Shown piece by piece: positions 63,133-64,000 of a DNA stretch of 64,000 bases. The stretch comes from Hydractinia symbiolongicarpus. Lineage: Eukaryota; Cnidaria; Hydrozoa; Anthoathecata; Hydractiniidae. Positions within the stretch are counted from its first letter, which is position 1; each line of letters begins with the position of its first letter. Position numbers and translations under genes: made by a program. The notes under the pieces are model-generated. The model saw nothing but the letters and a program-made list of their open reading frames with translations, ran no database searches and was not told where the DNA came from. The DNA lies in the NCBI RefSeq assembly GCF_029227915.1, contig NC_079885.1, positions 29,267,001 to 29,331,000 of the forward strand, read 5' to 3'.

Positions 63133-64000
63133 TTTTTAAAAATGTTTTTACTTTTGATTAGACGCTGAATAAAAGAAGTTTAATCGCCGGCAAACGAAAA
63201 CCCGCGATTTCCCGTAAATCCCGGACTCGGCCCGTATAGTCAAAAGTATACAAGGAAAGTAACCAGTAAGTAAACTCATTTCCCGAACGAATTTTTAAAT
63301 TATTTTTTCACCACTAAAACGCATGAGACTTGTAGTTTTCAAAAATGATTTCATTTTTGATGAGACGCTTAATGAAAGTGGTTTAATCGCCGGCAAACGA
63401 AAACCCGCGATTTCCCGTAAATCTCGGTCTTGGCCGCATAGTCGAATGTATACAAAGAAATTACCCTGTGAGTAAACTCATTTCCAAAACGATTTTTTAA
63501 ATTATTATTTCACCACTAAAGCCCATAAGACTTATAGTTTTTAAAAATGTTTTCATTTTTGATGAGACGCTGAATAAAAGAAGTTTAATCGCCGGTAAAC
63601 GAAAACCCGCCATTTCCCGTAAACCCCGGACTCGGCCCGTATAGTCAAAAGTATACAAAGGAAGTACCCAGGGAGTAAACTCATTTTCCGAACGATTTTT
63701 TAAATTATTTTTTCACCACTACAACGCATGAGACTTGTAGTTTTTAAAAATGTTTTTATTTTTGATTAGACGCTGAATAAAAGAAGTTTAATCGCCGGCA
63801 AACGAAAACCTGCGATTTCCCGTAAATCCCGGACTCGGCCCGTAAAGTCAAAAGTACACAAAGAAAGTACCCGGGGTGTAAACTCATTTCCCGAACAATT
63901 TTTTAAATTATTATTTCACCACTAAAGCCCATAAGACTTATAGTTTTCAAAAATGTTTTCATTTTTGATGAGACGCTGAATAAAAGAAGTTTAATCGCCG
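63133..64000. repeat. Terminal reshuffled stretch, array continues off the window
   Basis: Three short matches to nearby sequence follow one another: about 63180-63498 repeats 61762-62080 (offset 1418, seven monomers); 63499-63780 repeats 62891-63172 (offset 608, three monomers); and 63791-64000 repeats 62777-62986 (offset 1014, five monomers). Two monomers share GATTAGACG. The last base is inside a monomer (AATCGCCG). Confidence 0.8.

Larger units (their letters stand above)
1..64000. repeat. Satellite DNA array, ~203-bp monomer, head-to-tail
   Basis: The same monomer recurs at about 203-bp spacing through the entire window: the GGCCCGTATAG landmark falls at 8, 211, 415 and so on. All copies face the same way, and there is no insertion of foreign sequence. 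Both ends cut through a monomer, so the array extends beyond the window on each side. Copies differ by scattered substitutions and 1-10 bp indels, and diagnostic variants are shared in blocks, which reveals higher-order repeats. A consensus counted by hand has 69 A, 57 T, 42 C and 35 G (38% GC). I do not recognise the family. Centromeric or pericentromeric heterochromatin is the usual location of such arrays, but that is inference. No coding function is supported: 203 is not a multiple of 3, so reading frames shift at every monomer. Confidence 0.97.

Noticed and set aside
1-64000. CRISPR array
   Set aside because: The entire ~203-bp unit repeats; there are no short direct repeats separated by unique spacers and no cas genes.
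1-64000. Transposon or retroelement tandem array
   Set aside because: No terminal repeats, target-site duplications, transposase or reverse transcriptase coding sequence are visible in any monomer or junction.
1-64000. Inverted segments within the array
   Set aside because: Every landmark (GGCCCGTATAG, ATGTTTTCATTTTT, AATCGCCGG) reads in the same direction from start to end.
1-64000. rDNA spacer or telomeric repeat
   Set aside because: No rRNA sequence and no short telomere-type repeat is present; the unit is a single-family satellite throughout.

Overview
The whole 64 kb window is one uninterrupted satellite DNA array. A monomer of about 203 bp repeats head to tail, always in the same orientation, from the first base to the last: roughly 315 copies, estimated as 64000/203. 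I find no protein gene, RNA gene, transposon, CRISPR array or unique sequence. All open reading frames of 60 to 121 codons are the same out-of-frame translations of the monomer recurring at the repeat period. The organism is almost certainly a eukaryote, because megasatellite arrays with layered higher-order repeats (HORs) are typical of centromeric or pericentromeric heterochromatin. I do not recognise the family and cannot place the taxon. A hand-built consensus is 38% GC and CpG-rich (13 CpG against about 7 expected), which suggests a lineage with little germline CpG methylation.

Monomer anatomy, in order: a start that varies between GGACTCGG and GGGCTTGG; a short dyad (GTATA...TATAC); a CCCAGGG-GTAAACTCATTT stretch; a T-rich core; a CACCACTA(A/C)AACGCATGAGACTTG block; a 9-bp hairpin with a TTTT loop; an AATAAAAGAAGTTTAATCGCC block; and a closing run of three CCCG motifs spaced 9-10 bp apart. 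A 193-bp short form lacks about 10 bp of the T-rich core.

Layout: 1-10.5 kb holds older, partly shuffled duplications (offsets 3832, 1823, 599 and 5453 bp). 10,541-16,178 is a near-perfect tandem duplication of a 2819-bp, 14-monomer unit. 16.2-25.1 kb contains a 1825-bp 9-monomer unit in two full copies plus a third with a two-monomer deletion, flanked by a second duplication at offset 6682. 25.1-31 kb has dimeric HORs (405 bp, and 396 bp that itself alternates as 792 bp). At about 31 kb the monomer vocabulary changes: the short form disappears, and a GCATAC variant and an ACAAGGAAAG/GGTCTTGGCCGC cassette appear. 31-64 kb then has a 1824-bp 9-mer doublet, a 3.1-kb block repeated at offset 6895, a 5071-bp 25-mer in tandem with about 99.9% identity, a 1014-bp 5-mer, and a 2-kb block repeated at offset 6021. 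Between the young duplications lie more diverged patches, most clearly 58.3-61.1 kb, which also contains the only grossly truncated monomer.

There are no genes that work together here. The story is structural: nested, very recent segmental amplification inside a satellite, with a conserved hairpin and a motif close to, but not matching, a CENP-B box. Block edges were read by eye from diagnostic bases and are good to about 20-50 bp.
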